Assembly: GCF_003014715.1 (NCBI RefSeq)
Contig: NZ_PYAV01000003.1
Location: 186,001 to 250,000 of the forward strand
Origin: Salsuginibacillus halophilus
Lineage (GTDB): Bacteria > Bacillota > Bacilli > Bacillales > Marinococcaceae
Direction: 5' to 3'
DNA: 64,000 nucleotides
Shown here one piece after another: positions 1 to 8,079 of this stretch (its first letter is position 1; the number at the start of each line of letters is the position of its first letter). The notes beneath the pieces are model-generated. The model worked only from the letters and a program-made list of their open reading frames with translations. It did not search any database and was not told the DNA's origin. Position numbers and translations under genes: made by a program.

Positions 1-1
1 T

Positions 2-106
2 TTGCATATGCCGAAATTTGACATTGATGAAACTGTTTTGAAAGATGGGGCTGCAATTCTTGCGGCAGCTGCTGTTATTGAAACAACCCAAAATAGCACG
101 ACATAA
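2..106 (+). CDS. C-terminal end of an M20-type amidohydrolase (partial)
   Basis: Only the last 34 codons lie in the window, ending in TAA at 104-106. The tail reads PKFDIDETVLKDGAAILAAA, the usual closing helix of M20-family amidohydrolases/deacetylases, in which an acidic PxFDIDE segment precedes an Ala-rich helix. It sits 16 bp upstream of the homoserine dehydrogenase start and shares its strand, so it is probably the upstream gene of the same operon. Next to the ectoine hydrolase DoeA, a deacetylase acting on N-acetyl-diaminobutyrate would fit (an M20 protein serves this role in some ectoine clusters). That role is inferred from context; the family call rests on a short tail. Confidence 0.5.
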   Translation: MHMPKFDIDETVLKDGAAILAAAAVIETTQNSTT

Positions 107-122
107 CGGAGGTGGATACGTC

Positions 123-1160
123 TTGGCACACAAACTCGCATTTATTGGTTTTGGTGGTGTAGGTCAAGGTCTTGCAGATATTTTAATTGACCGCGCCGAC
201 TGGTTAAAAGAATCATTCGGAACAGATTTTCAAGTTGTAAGTATTACTGACTTATATAAAGGAACGCTTCATCATGATGAAGGTTTAGATTTAACAAAAG
301 TTATGACTGCGCTTCGTGAACATGGTGATCTTACTAATTATCCTGACGAACCCGGGCTCGTGCGCGATTGGGACACGTTAACCACCATTCAAAAATCAAG
401 CGCTGATACAATCCTTGAGATTACATTCACTGATATTGAAACAGGTCAGCCGGCAATTGATCACTGCAAAGCAGCCTTTGAAGCTAAGAAAAACGTTGTG
501 CTCACAAATAAAGGTCCAATCGCTTTAGCTGTCAAAGAATTAGAGGCTTTAGCTCAAGCAAACGGTGTGCAGCTTTCTTACGAAGGAACAGTAATGAGTG
601 GTACACCTGCGCTGCGTTTACCTCAGGAAACGTTAAAAGGCAATCATATCAATTCGATCCGCGGGATATTAAATGGCACTACCAACTATATGCTTAAACG
701 GATGGAAGAAGGTCTTTCTTACGATGAAGCATTACAGGAGGCTCAAGAAAAGGGTTATGCTGAAGCTGATCCTACAAGTGACGTAGAAGGTTATGATGTA
801 CTTTATAAAGTTGTTATTCTAGCAAATGTCGTTTTAGGTGAAACATTAACAAAAGATGATGTTTACCGTGAAGGGATCTCACACCTTACACCAAAAGATA
901 TGGAGCAAGCTTTAAGTAACAACTGCCGCTGGAAGCTTGTTGGACGTATTGAACAGACATCAAATGGTATAAAAGCGAGCGTTGCTCCTGAACAGCTGCC
1001 ACTTACAGATCCACTTAGTTCGATTAGCGGAGCCCAAAACGCGATCACTTACGATTGTGATCTATCCGGTCCGATTACACTTGTCGGCGCAGGGGCAGGG
1101 ATACCGGAAACTGGATTTGCCTTATTAATTGATCTATTGCACACGACAACACAACAGTAA
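123..1160 (+). CDS. Homoserine dehydrogenase-like oxidoreductase
   Basis: A 345-residue protein that by family interconverts aspartate-beta-semialdehyde and homoserine with NAD(P)H. The N-terminus has the dinucleotide-binding glycine pattern AFIGFGGVGQGL. Further in are NVVLTNKGPIA, the substrate-site GTVMSGTPALR, and the signature GILNGTTNYML followed by AQEKGYAEADPTSDVEGYD. No C-terminal ACT domain is present, so threonine feedback through that domain is not expected. The chosen start is TTG at 123, 7-8 bp after GGAGGTG at 108-114; the longer open frame from 45 would overlap the upstream gene and lacks a site. Its place beside an aldehyde dehydrogenase and DoeA suggests it handles semialdehyde released from ectoine rather than bulk threonine synthesis (inference). 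Confidence 0.88.
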   Translation: MAHKLAFIGFGGVGQGLADILIDRADWLKESFGTDFQVVSITDLYKGTLHHDEGLDLTKVMTALREHGDLTNYPDEPGLVRDWDTLTTIQKSSADTILEITFTDIETGQPAIDHCKAAFEAKKNVVLTNKGPIALAVKELEALAQANGVQLSYEGTVMSGTPALRLPQETLKGNHINSIRGILNGTTNYMLKRMEEGLSYDEALQEAQEKGYAEADPTSDVEGYDVLYKVVILANVVLGETLTKDDVYREGISHLTPKDMEQALSNNCRWKLVGRIEQTSNGIKASVAPEQLPLTDPLSSISGAQNAITYDCDLSGPITLVGAGAGIPETGFALLIDLLHTTTQQ

Positions 1161-1193
1161 TGCTAAGTTTGAACAGGAAAGGTGGTCGTCGCT

Positions 1194-2639
1194 TTGGTAT
1201 GGTCATATGCAGAAAAGAAAATGTTGATTGCAGGAGAATGGATTGATGCGGATCAACGTATTGAAGTGATAGATCCTGCGACACAAGAGCCAGTCGGTTC
1301 AGTGCCAAAAGGAAGTGCAGATGAAGCCGAAAAAGCGCTTGCCTCTGCCCGGCGCGGGAAAGAGAAAGCAGCAAAGCTTACAGTGCGAGAGCGGATGGAT
1401 GTCTTACACGCGGCTGCAGATGAATTGAAAAATTCAAGCGAAATGTTTGCAGCGTGTATGAGTGCTGAAGGTGTTAAAACAAAAGCAGAAGCTGAAAGTG
1501 AAGTGCGCCGGGCTGAAGAGACACTTCGACTAGCTGCAGAAGAAGCACGACGCTTAAATGGGGAAATGATCTCTTTTGATCAAATGCCTGGCAATGGTGA
1601 CCGACATGGCTATTACTTCCGTTTTCCGCTTGGGATTGTTGCAGCAATAACACCATTTAATGATCCGTTAAACCTTGTAGCACATAAAATTGCACCAGCC
1701 ATTGCAGCAGGTAATGCAGTGATCTTAAAGCCTGCAGCTGAAACGCCGTTAAGCGCAATAATGCTTGCGGAAGCTTTTGAAAAAGCCGGCCTTGAAGCTG
1801 ATATTTTAAACGTAATCACCGGGCGCGGTCGTGAAGTAGGTGATCCGATTATTGAAAGCGAAGATGTCCGTATGATTACCTTTACCGGAGGATTAGGTGC
1901 AGGTGAAGCAATCGCAAAAAAAGCAGGGCTTAAAAAGTTGTCGATGGAACTCGGGTCGAACTGCCCGGCGCTTGTATTTTCTGACGCGGATTTAGATGAA
2001 GCAGCTCAAGCGATTTGCGATGGAGGTTATGCAGCAGCGGGCCAAAACTGTATCGGAGTGCAGCGGATTTATGTTGATGAATCTGTACGTGATGCGTTTG
2101 AGTCCCGTTTTGTCCCACTTGTAAAAGAATTAAAAATTGGCAGTAAACAATCGGAAACAACCGATGTAGGCCCTTTGATTAATGAAGAAGAAGCTAAACG
2201 AGTGGAACGCTGGGTAGATGAAGCTGTTAACGCCGGGGCCCAGTTACTAGCTGGCGGCGAACGCAGTGGTGCGTTTTATGAACCGACAATACTTGCAGAT
2301 GTACCGCCAGAATGCACGATTATAAATGAAGAAGTATTTGGCCCGGTCGTTACTTTAAACACATTTAAAAGTGAAAGTGAAGCAGTTAAGAAAGCCAACG
2401 GGGTGAACTACGGATTGCAGGCAGGCGTTTTCACAAACGACCTAAATCGTGCAATGCGAATGGTGCACCAGCTATATGTTGGCGGTGTTATGGTCAATGA
2501 CAGTAGTGACTTCCGTGTGGATGCCATGCCTTTTGGTGGTGTCAAAGGTTCAGGCATTGGGCGTGAAGGGGTAAAGGCTTCTGTCAATGATATGACAGAG
2601 CCGCGCGTTGTCGGTTTTAAGTTAAAGCTTGAGCCTTAA
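1194..2639 (+). CDS. NAD(P)-dependent aldehyde dehydrogenase, probably aspartate-semialdehyde dehydrogenase (DoeC-like)
   Basis: About 481 residues, the full length of an aldehyde dehydrogenase. It shows the PFNDPLNLVAHKIAPAIAAGNAVILKPA cofactor region, FTGG, the general-base context MELGSNCP, the catalytic cysteine in GQNCIGVQR, and the C-terminal MPFGGVKGSGIGREG. Start TTG at 1194 follows AGGTGG by about 9 bp; a GTG at 1182 overlaps the ribosome site itself. In ectoine breakdown DoeC is an aldehyde dehydrogenase oxidising aspartate semialdehyde to aspartate. The neighbouring homoserine dehydrogenase and DoeA make this the favoured substrate, but succinate-semialdehyde-type or glyceraldehyde-3-phosphate-type activities cannot be excluded from sequence alone. 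Confidence 0.85.
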   Translation: MVWSYAEKKMLIAGEWIDADQRIEVIDPATQEPVGSVPKGSADEAEKALASARRGKEKAAKLTVRERMDVLHAAADELKNSSEMFAACMSAEGVKTKAEAESEVRRAEETLRLAAEEARRLNGEMISFDQMPGNGDRHGYYFRFPLGIVAAITPFNDPLNLVAHKIAPAIAAGNAVILKPAAETPLSAIMLAEAFEKAGLEADILNVITGRGREVGDPIIESEDVRMITFTGGLGAGEAIAKKAGLKKLSMELGSNCPALVFSDADLDEAAQAICDGGYAAAGQNCIGVQRIYVDESVRDAFESRFVPLVKELKIGSKQSETTDVGPLINEEEAKRVERWVDEAVNAGAQLLAGGERSGAFYEPTILADVPPECTIINEEVFGPVVTLNTFKSESEAVKKANGVNYGLQAGVFTNDLNRAMRMVHQLYVGGVMVNDSSDFRVDAMPFGGVKGSGIGREGVKASVNDMTEPRVVGFKLKLEP

Positions 2640-2720
2640 GCATAAGCACCTCACAACAACCTGCATTTTTATTGACGTTAAGCATCACTTCGACCAAACT
2701 AAATAGGAGGTGCATCTCTC

Positions 2721-3902
2721 GTGCAGGCCTTTCCAAAAGAAGAGTATGAACAGAGAATGAATTATACAAAGCAAAAAATGCTTGAGTACGGCACAGAAGT
2801 GTTAATCGTTTCAAACCCATCAAATATGTTTTATTTAACGGGTTATAACGCGTGGAGCTTTTACGTCCATCAAGTCGTTGTTGTTATGATTGATGTAGAT
2901 CAACCGATATGGATCGGCCGGGAGATGGATGCGCACAGCGCTCAAGTTACAACGTGGCTCGATGATAACCATATCATCCCTTATCCAGACGAGTTCGTGC
3001 AGTCGACAATTCGCCACCCGATGGATTATGTAGCGAATATCTTAAGTGAACTTGGTCAAGGTGAACGAAAAATCGGTTTGGAAATGGATGCATTTTATTT
3101 TACAGCGATGTGTTATGAGCGTATGCTTCAAGAGCTTCCTAACGCAGAATTTAAAAACGCCAGTACGCTTACAAATTGGGTTCGCGTCATTAAGAGTGAA
3201 CGGGAAATTGATTATATGCGTAAAGCGGCAGGCATTGTCGAAAACGCTGTGCAGGCAGCTTATGATACGCTTGATGTCGGGGTAAGGGAAAACGATGTTG
3301 CAGCTGCTGTTTATCATGCACAAATTGCCGGAACTAAGGATGCTTTTGGAGACTATACTTCAATTGTTCCTATGCTTCCAACGAGTGAAAATACAGCAAG
3401 CCCACATTTGACTTGGTCAGACCGGGAGTATAAGTATGGAGATTATTTAACGCTTGAGATTGCTGGAGCGCATAGAAGGTACCATTCACCGATCGCTCGA
3501 ACGATGGCGATTGGCGATGCACCTCAAAAAGTTAAAGACTTATCCAACGTCGTTAAAGAAGGGATCAATGAGACGCTCGCATCAATTAAACCAGGAATGA
3601 CGGCAGAGGATGTAGAGTCAGTTTGGCGCAATCAAATTGCAAAGCACGGAGTAGAAAAAGATTCACGTTTAGGTTATTCGATTGGCTGCAGTTTCCCTCC
3701 GGACTGGGGTGAACATACAATTAGTCTTCGCCCTGGCGATTTAAGTGTTCTTCAACCAAACATGACATTTCATTTAATGCCGGGAATCTGGATGGATGAC
3801 TACGGTGTGGAAATTACTGAATCAATTTTAGTGACAGAAGACGGATGTGAAACGTTAGCAGACGTATCAAGAGACCTGCTCATTAAACCGTCCTCTTCTT
3901 AA
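2721..3902 (+). CDS. doeA: Ectoine hydrolase DoeA (M24 peptidase fold)
   Basis: A 393-residue M24-fold enzyme that opens the ectoine ring to N-acetyl-diaminobutyrate in the cytoplasm. The N-terminal half carries SNMFYLTGYNAWSFYVHQ and IWIGREMDAHSAQ, characteristic of DoeA rather than general prolidases. The C-terminal pita-bread half has VPMLPTSENTASPHLTW, AGAHRRYHSPIARTM, GYSIGCSFPPDWGEHTISLR, NMTFHLMPGIW and the closing EITESILVTEDGCETL. Substitutions at usual metal-ligand positions are expected in this subgroup. Start GTG at 2721 lies 8 bp after AGGAGGTG. It ends the catabolic block and is followed by a transporter of unknown substrate. The identification is strong from motif order; substrate choice is from family knowledge. 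Confidence 0.92.
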   Translation: MQAFPKEEYEQRMNYTKQKMLEYGTEVLIVSNPSNMFYLTGYNAWSFYVHQVVVVMIDVDQPIWIGREMDAHSAQVTTWLDDNHIIPYPDEFVQSTIRHPMDYVANILSELGQGERKIGLEMDAFYFTAMCYERMLQELPNAEFKNASTLTNWVRVIKSEREIDYMRKAAGIVENAVQAAYDTLDVGVRENDVAAAVYHAQIAGTKDAFGDYTSIVPMLPTSENTASPHLTWSDREYKYGDYLTLEIAGAHRRYHSPIARTMAIGDAPQKVKDLSNVVKEGINETLASIKPGMTAEDVESVWRNQIAKHGVEKDSRLGYSIGCSFPPDWGEHTISLRPGDLSVLQPNMTFHLMPGIWMDDYGVEITESILVTEDGCETLADVSRDLLIKPSSS

Positions 3903-3975
3903 GTTGCGAATTTGCATAACCAAGTTCGCATCGTAAAAGCGATTTGGCTGCGGTAAGGGAAGGGTTTATGTAAAA

Positions 3976-5337
3976 ATGGAACAATGGAGAAAAGCGTTGG
4001 GCATGACTGCATTTATTGCAGTCTGCCTTTATTTGTTGGAAGTGTGGGTTAGCGATGTGCAGACGAGGGATTTGTACAGCAGTTTAGCGCTTTTGTTGCT
4101 GCCATTTTGTTTATGGCGCATGCGAAAAGTAAATTTGTTAATTCTCATAATGCTTTTAGTTTGCGCAGGCTTTTTATTTTTACATACGAATGCAAGTTGG
4201 TATGAGGTTTTATACAGTTTTGGGGAAAATATGAGCCTTCTAGGTTTGTTTTTACTCGTACCTCTTTTTGGGATAACTTTGAATCAGGCAGGATATTACG
4301 AAGCTTTAAGCCGGCGTATTCAAGCGAGGGAAGCAGAAAAAGGAGAGCATCCATACCGTTTAGGTTATGGACTAACTGTTGGTATGGGCTCAGTTTTAAA
4401 CCTCGGGTCACTTCCGTTGATTTATCATTTAGGTGAAAAAAGTTTAGGTGGGTACAGGCCTAAATTATTTGGTATGACGCTTTTGCGTGGCTTTGGATTT
4501 TGTATGCTTGTTTCCCCTTATTTTGTGAACGTAGGTCTTGTATTAGTGCTTTATGACTTAGCTTGGACAGATATTGCACTGTATGGGATGGTCTCGGCAC
4601 TTGTATATACGTTGGTTGTTGTCCTCTTTTTCCCGGTGACATCGTTTTCGAACGACCCACCTGTCTCGCGTGAACATTCAGAAGCGAAGGTAAAGCAAAA
4701 TGTAACAACGCGAGGACTTATTATGTACATTTTACTTATGATGGTTTTATCATTACTCCTTGAAGCATGGCTGCCGTTAAATATGCTTGCGATTGTGACG
4801 AGTTTATCTTTAATTTATCCGTTTGTATGGGCGATTGCAAAAGGAATATTTATTCCAGTATTTCAAGCAGGGCAACAACACCTGGCTACAAGTTATGACC
4901 GGGTTTATAATGAAATGGGAATTTTTATTACAGCCGGCGTGCTAGGTACTGCCTTGGAGCGAAGTGACGTTGGTCCAGTTGTATCTCAGTTTTTGTATGA
5001 ACTTTCCCAAGGATATGTCCCATTGATCGCTGCACTCGTATTGTTACTCGCAATCATTCTTGCTTTAGTCGGGATTCATCCTGTTATTATTGTCATTGGT
5101 CTTGGTCAGTCATTGTCACCGGAATTATTCGGGATTGCGCCGGAAGTGATGGCTGTACTTTTGTTATCGGCCTGGACGCTCGGTACGCAAATCTCACCAT
5201 TTTCAGGTTCTGTTTTAATGGCTGCTCATTTAACAGATGAATCAGCATGGCGCCTTGTACAAAAGAATATTGGATTTGTTGCGCTTATGTTTTTCATTTC
5301 AAGCTTTTTAATTACTGTATTTCACATGTTCAGCTGA
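3976..5337 (+). CDS. Multi-pass membrane transporter of an unnamed ion-transporter-like family (paralog 1)
   Basis: 453 residues with about 11-12 hydrophobic segments and only short loops; a charged loop (about residues 220-245) divides it into two halves. Near the C-terminus are FITAGVLGTALERSDVG, then LALVGIHPVIIVIGLG and LLSAWTLGTQISPFSGS. Re-entrant-looking Gly/Pro/Ser loops of this kind occur in ArsB/NhaD/citrate-type carriers. The same order recurs in the genes at 20863-22206 and at the right window end, so it belongs to a divergent family with at least three members here. Position after doeA and before an EamA exporter suggests uptake or efflux of ectoine-pathway compounds, but substrate and direction are not visible in the sequence. 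Confidence 0.7.
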   Translation: MEQWRKALGMTAFIAVCLYLLEVWVSDVQTRDLYSSLALLLLPFCLWRMRKVNLLILIMLLVCAGFLFLHTNASWYEVLYSFGENMSLLGLFLLVPLFGITLNQAGYYEALSRRIQAREAEKGEHPYRLGYGLTVGMGSVLNLGSLPLIYHLGEKSLGGYRPKLFGMTLLRGFGFCMLVSPYFVNVGLVLVLYDLAWTDIALYGMVSALVYTLVVVLFFPVTSFSNDPPVSREHSEAKVKQNVTTRGLIMYILLMMVLSLLLEAWLPLNMLAIVTSLSLIYPFVWAIAKGIFIPVFQAGQQHLATSYDRVYNEMGIFITAGVLGTALERSDVGPVVSQFLYELSQGYVPLIAALVLLLAIILALVGIHPVIIVIGLGQSLSPELFGIAPEVMAVLLLSAWTLGTQISPFSGSVLMAAHLTDESAWRLVQKNIGFVALMFFISSFLITVFHMFS

Positions 5338-5373
5338 ATGAACTGTAGGAGAACGTAGAAGGAAGGGACCATC

Positions 5374-6300
5374 ATGAAGGAACGATCGATGTTATTATTT
5401 AACGTATTGCTCTTATTTGTCATGCTCTTATGGGGTGTGAATGTCGTTGCCATTAAAGTGTTAGTAGAGTATTTACCACCGGCAACGATGCAAGGTTTAC
5501 GTGTGCTGGCTGCTGGTGTTGTCTTAATCGTTATCATTTTCGTATTTAAAGAAATGAAGCAGATGAAAATTCCGAAAGCCTCAGTCCGCCCGGTCATTTA
5601 TGCTACGCTTTTAGGTGTAACCGGGCATCACTTTTTCTTGGCACTCGGTCTTGCAGGCACCAGTGCAGGAAACGCTGCTCTCATTTTAGCGCTTCTGCCA
5701 TTGGCGACCTCTGTTTCAGCGATGTTATTGTTAAACGATACCTTAACACGTGTACGCCTGACAGGTGTTATTTTAGGTCTGGCGGGCGTAGCTGTTATTT
5801 TATTCACCGGAGATGAAGAGTTTGGTGGAGCGACGCTAGGTGATTTTTTTGTTTTTGTAAGTATGATTGTGCAGGCACTCAGCTTTATTTTTATTAAGAA
5901 AGCCACAAATTATGTACAGCCGCGCGTGATGACCGGGGTAATGTTTGTGCCGGGATCGCTTTTACTCTTACTGTTAGGATTTGGGTTCGAACGGAATGAA
6001 TGGTCTGCCTTTTTCGAGGCGCCATTTGCAATATGGGTCGTATTCTTTGGTTCAGCAGTTCTTGCGACAGCCATTGGCCATCAGCTTTATAATGCTGCCA
6101 TTCAAAACATTGGTGCTGGACAAACGGCTGTATATAACAACTTTGTACCGTTTTTTGGTTTAGTGAGCTCAGCACTTTTTCTAGGTGAACCGATTTATGC
6201 GACCCAGTTATTAGGCTTCCTATTAATTGTGCCTGGTGTTTTATTAGGAACAGGTTATGTGGAACAGCTTTTAATCAAAAAACGGAAGAAAGCTTACTGA
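5374..6300 (+). CDS. EamA/DMT-family transporter
   Basis: 308 residues with ten predicted membrane helices arranged as two EamA repeats. The first repeat begins LLWGVNVVAIKVLVEYLPPA, the typical WGxNxVxxK start of drug/metabolite transporters; the second starts around VQALSFIFIKKA and ends with FFGLVSSALFLGEPIYATQLLGFLLIVPGV. The Lys/Arg-rich tail KKRKKAY is cytoplasmic. Family members export amino acids, metabolites or drugs; the substrate is unknown. Start ATG 5374 follows GGAAGGG by about 6 bp. It is 36 bp downstream of the preceding membrane gene, and a terminator at 6324-6356 closes the unit. Confidence 0.9.
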   Translation: MKERSMLLFNVLLLFVMLLWGVNVVAIKVLVEYLPPATMQGLRVLAAGVVLIVIIFVFKEMKQMKIPKASVRPVIYATLLGVTGHHFFLALGLAGTSAGNAALILALLPLATSVSAMLLLNDTLTRVRLTGVILGLAGVAVILFTGDEEFGGATLGDFFVFVSMIVQALSFIFIKKATNYVQPRVMTGVMFVPGSLLLLLLGFGFERNEWSAFFEAPFAIWVVFFGSAVLATAIGHQLYNAAIQNIGAGQTAVYNNFVPFFGLVSSALFLGEPIYATQLLGFLLIVPGVLLGTGYVEQLLIKKRKKAY

Positions 6301-6316
6301 GCAAAGTAAAAAGGAG

Positions 6317-6577
6317 TTAAGTTGATCGGGGCGGTTCGTCGCGCCGGTCTTTTTTTGTTTTAACGGGAGGAACATGGTCTACGCCACCAGGGTGAAAAGG
6401 CTGGCATTTCATGATCCTTTTTAAAGTTAACCAAAAAGCTTTAATAAATGAGTGCTTTTGAAAAGCTTCAAGTCCATATTGAGAGCAGGTTGGATAAAAG
6501 CGGCATGTTGGTGGTTTGATTGGTGATATAAAGCGTTGGTATCCGCGGATAATGACCACAGCGGTTTTTTTAAGCAA
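6317..6577 (-). CDS. yidD: Membrane protein insertion efficiency factor YidD
   Basis: 86 residues. The family core is complete: [30 protein letters not shown], then [23 protein letters not shown]. The cysteine/tyrosine pattern [10 protein letters not shown] and CxPFHPGGxDxVP is diagnostic. YidD sits at the inner face of the cytoplasmic membrane beside the YidC insertase and aids insertion of membrane proteins. Start TTG 6577 lies 7 bp after GGAGG. It is separated from dapA by a terminator and points the same way. The Arg/Asp-rich last dozen residues come from the overlapping EamA terminator. Confidence 0.93.
   Translation of the reverse strand: MLKKTAVVIIRGYQRFISPIKPPTCRFYPTCSQYGLEAFQKHSFIKAFWLTLKRIMKCQPFHPGGVDHVPPVKTKKDRRDEPPRST
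6324..6356 (+). terminator. Rho-independent terminator after the EamA gene
   Basis: A 10-bp GC-rich stem with one mismatch (GATCGGGGCG and CGCGCCGGTC) is followed by seven T. It lies inside the 3' end of the convergent yidD gene, so these bases also encode the charged YidD tail. Confidence 0.7.
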
Positions 6578-6603
6578 TTGCAGCCCTCCTGTTTAACATA
6601 GTA

Positions 6604-6637
6604 AAACACCCTCTGCAGCTGTACAGAGGGTGTTTTC
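6604..6637. terminator. Bidirectional terminator between dapA and yidD
   Basis: AAAACACCCTCTG and CAGAGGGTGTTTT form a 13-bp perfect stem with a 7-8 nt loop, flanked by A and T tracts. It serves dapA on the minus strand and could stop read-through the other way. Confidence 0.85.
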
Positions 6638-6647
6638 ATGTTTCGCA

Positions 6648-7538
6648 TTACGTTTGAAAGAACACAGTGGTTGTTGGCTGTAATGCACTGTAAACGTTCT
6701 TTGCTTCATCCTCGGTTAAGCGGATCATCGGCAGGCGAACGTCACCAGTAATCGTGCCCTGCATTTCTAAGGCTGCTTTTACTGGTACCGGGCTTGGTGC
6801 TGAGAACATTGCTTTCATTACCGGGAGAAGCTCACGGTGAATGGCAGAAGCCTCTTGAACATTCCCGTTCACAAAGTTTTGAATCATCTCCTGCATGCGG
6901 TTTCCTTTAACGTGCGCAGTGACCGAGACAATGCCTGCGCCGCCAATAGACATCAATGGGAGAGTTAAACTGTCATCGCCGCCAAACAACTGAAAATCAT
7001 CAGGCGTATTTTCAATAATCTCTGCAGCTGCATCAAGGTCGCCGCTTGCTTCTTTAACAGAAGTAATGTTATTAATTTCAGCCAGCCGTGTAATTAAAGC
7101 CGGGCTCATATTGACAGAACTGCGTCCTGGAATATTGTAAAGCATTACCGGTAGTGTTGTTGCTTGAGCTATCGCTTGAAAATGCTGGTACATTCCTTCC
7201 TGTGAAGGCTTGCTATAGTAAGGTGCAACTAGCATGATTCCGCTGACACCACATGCTTCTGCCTGCTTGGTTAATTCAATTGAAGCGCGTGTGTTGTTGC
7301 AGCCAGTACCAGCGATTACATCAATACGACCGGCAGCTGTGTGGACAACATGGCTAAATAGAGCAACTTTTTCATCCTTAGACAGCGTTGGGGATTCGCC
7401 GGTTGTACCTCCGACAACTACCCCTTCAGTGCCGGTTTGAATTAAGTGATTCACGATGTTTGTTACTGCACTGTAATCAATTTCGCCTGTTTCATCAAAC
7501 GGAGTAACCATTGCGGTAATTAAACGTCCAAATGCCAT
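6648..7538 (-). CDS. dapA: 4-hydroxy-tetrahydrodipicolinate synthase DapA
   Basis: 296 residues, normal length. It condenses pyruvate with aspartate-beta-semialdehyde in the first committed step to lysine and diaminopimelate. Visible are the GGTTGESPTLSKDEK motif binding pyruvate, YYSKPSQEGMYQHF, the catalytic tyrosine in LYNIPGRSS, the Schiff-base lysine in SVKEASGDL, and GGDDSL. The gene stands alone rather than in an asd-dapG-dapA operon and is preceded by a lysine riboswitch with its own terminator. It competes for the same aspartate semialdehyde handled by the genes at 123-2639. Confidence 0.96.
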   Translation of the reverse strand: MAFGRLITAMVTPFDETGEIDYSAVTNIVNHLIQTGTEGVVVGGTTGESPTLSKDEKVALFSHVVHTAAGRIDVIAGTGCNNTRASIELTKQAEACGVSGIMLVAPYYSKPSQEGMYQHFQAIAQATTLPVMLYNIPGRSSVNMSPALITRLAEINNITSVKEASGDLDAAAEIIENTPDDFQLFGGDDSLTLPLMSIGGAGIVSVTAHVKGNRMQEMIQNFVNGNVQEASAIHRELLPVMKAMFSAPSPVPVKAALEMQGTITGDVRLPMIRLTEDEAKNVYSALQPTTTVFFQT

Positions 7539-7638
7539 TTTAAATCATCACCCTCTAAAAAATTTTCCGCAGCTATACTGGGTTGTCAAATTGAGGGCAC
7601 GCGGTTCCTGTAAACGGAAGCTTTAAAAGCTCATTCGC

Positions 7639-7677
7639 AAAAAAAGCAACAACAAGGATTAGGTACCTCATTGTTGC
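7639..7677 (-). terminator. Riboswitch-controlled terminator upstream of dapA
   Basis: On the minus strand GCAACAA pairs with TTGTTGC across a loop containing GGTACC and is followed by seven T. It sits just 3' of the lysine aptamer and is the expected off-state element, terminating transcription about 100 bp before dapA when lysine is bound. Confidence 0.8.
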
Positions 7678-7711
7678 ATGCGTCCGTTCCGTAACTTACG
7701 GGAACATTCCA

Positions 7712-7893
7712 TGCGTGAGATAGCCCTCCATATAGCAGAAAACACTATATGACAGTTCTGCACTTATTCAGCACAAAACCAGCCCGGGAACTATGAGTGA
7801 ACCGAAGGCTTCGGCAAATCCCCCTTTCAGCATTTGTCAAAGGAGCTCATTCTCCTCGAAATACTTACTCATGGTCAATGCACCTCTACCCAC
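7712..7893 (-). promoter_or_regulatory. Lysine riboswitch (L box) controlling dapA
   Basis: Read on the minus strand, the segment begins with GGTAGAGGTGC, then a GAGTAAGTAT segment, GCTGAAAGGGGG, TTTGCCGAAGC, later CTGTC, and ends with GGAGGGCTATCTC. These blocks occur in the order and spacing of the lysC L box of Bacillus subtilis, and the outer GGTAG/CTATC arms can form the closing P1 helix. A terminator hairpin follows and dapA is the next gene. Lysine binding should favour termination. The aptamer call is strong; the off-switch logic is from the known family. Confidence 0.92.
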
Positions 7894-7932
7894 ACTTCTT
7901 GATAAGAAGCCGGATATTCATTTCTCAACAGC

Positions 7933-7961
7933 ATCATACCAAAGGAGCTGTCATTATGCAA
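7933..7961 (-). promoter_or_regulatory. Promoter for the lysine riboswitch-dapA transcript
   Basis: Minus strand TTGCAT, 17 bp, TATGAT, placing the start near 7926, about 33 nt before the aptamer. The match to the sigma-A consensus is good and the distance is right for a leader transcript. Confidence 0.6.
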
Positions 7962-8077
7962 TGGATTTGCCAAAGTTTTTAAGCACACTTGGAAACGAAT
8001 TGAGTCCTGTATCAATTATTTCCACGATGAATTCGTTTGTAAACGTTAAAGCTATAGTTGAAAAGAAAGGAGGGTAA
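7961..8077 (+). CDS. Possible 38-residue small protein upstream of the spore lipoprotein (doubtful)
   Basis: An open frame from ATG 7961 to TAA at 8075-8077 would give MDLPKFLSTLGNELSPVSII and 18 further residues. A GGAG lies about 13 bp upstream, too far for a good site, and the start overlaps the minus-strand dapA promoter. The last codons contain the ribosome site of the downstream gene, which would allow translational coupling. No family is recognised. It is listed because it fills most of the gap between dapA's leader and the lipoprotein gene. Confidence 0.2.
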   Translation: MDLPKFLSTLGNELSPVSIISTMNSFVNVKAIVEKKGG

Positions 8078-8079
8078 TG

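Noticed and set aside
7561-7620. T-box-like GGAACCGCG sequence just upstream of dapA
   Set aside because: It resembles the T-box antiterminator core, but the leader matches the L-box lysine riboswitch block by block, and no specifier stem or UGG pairing element was found.
7793-8077. 94-residue plus-strand frame across the dapA leader
   Set aside because: Its first half lies antisense over the lysine riboswitch and has no ribosome site; only its last 38 codons were kept as a doubtful candidate.
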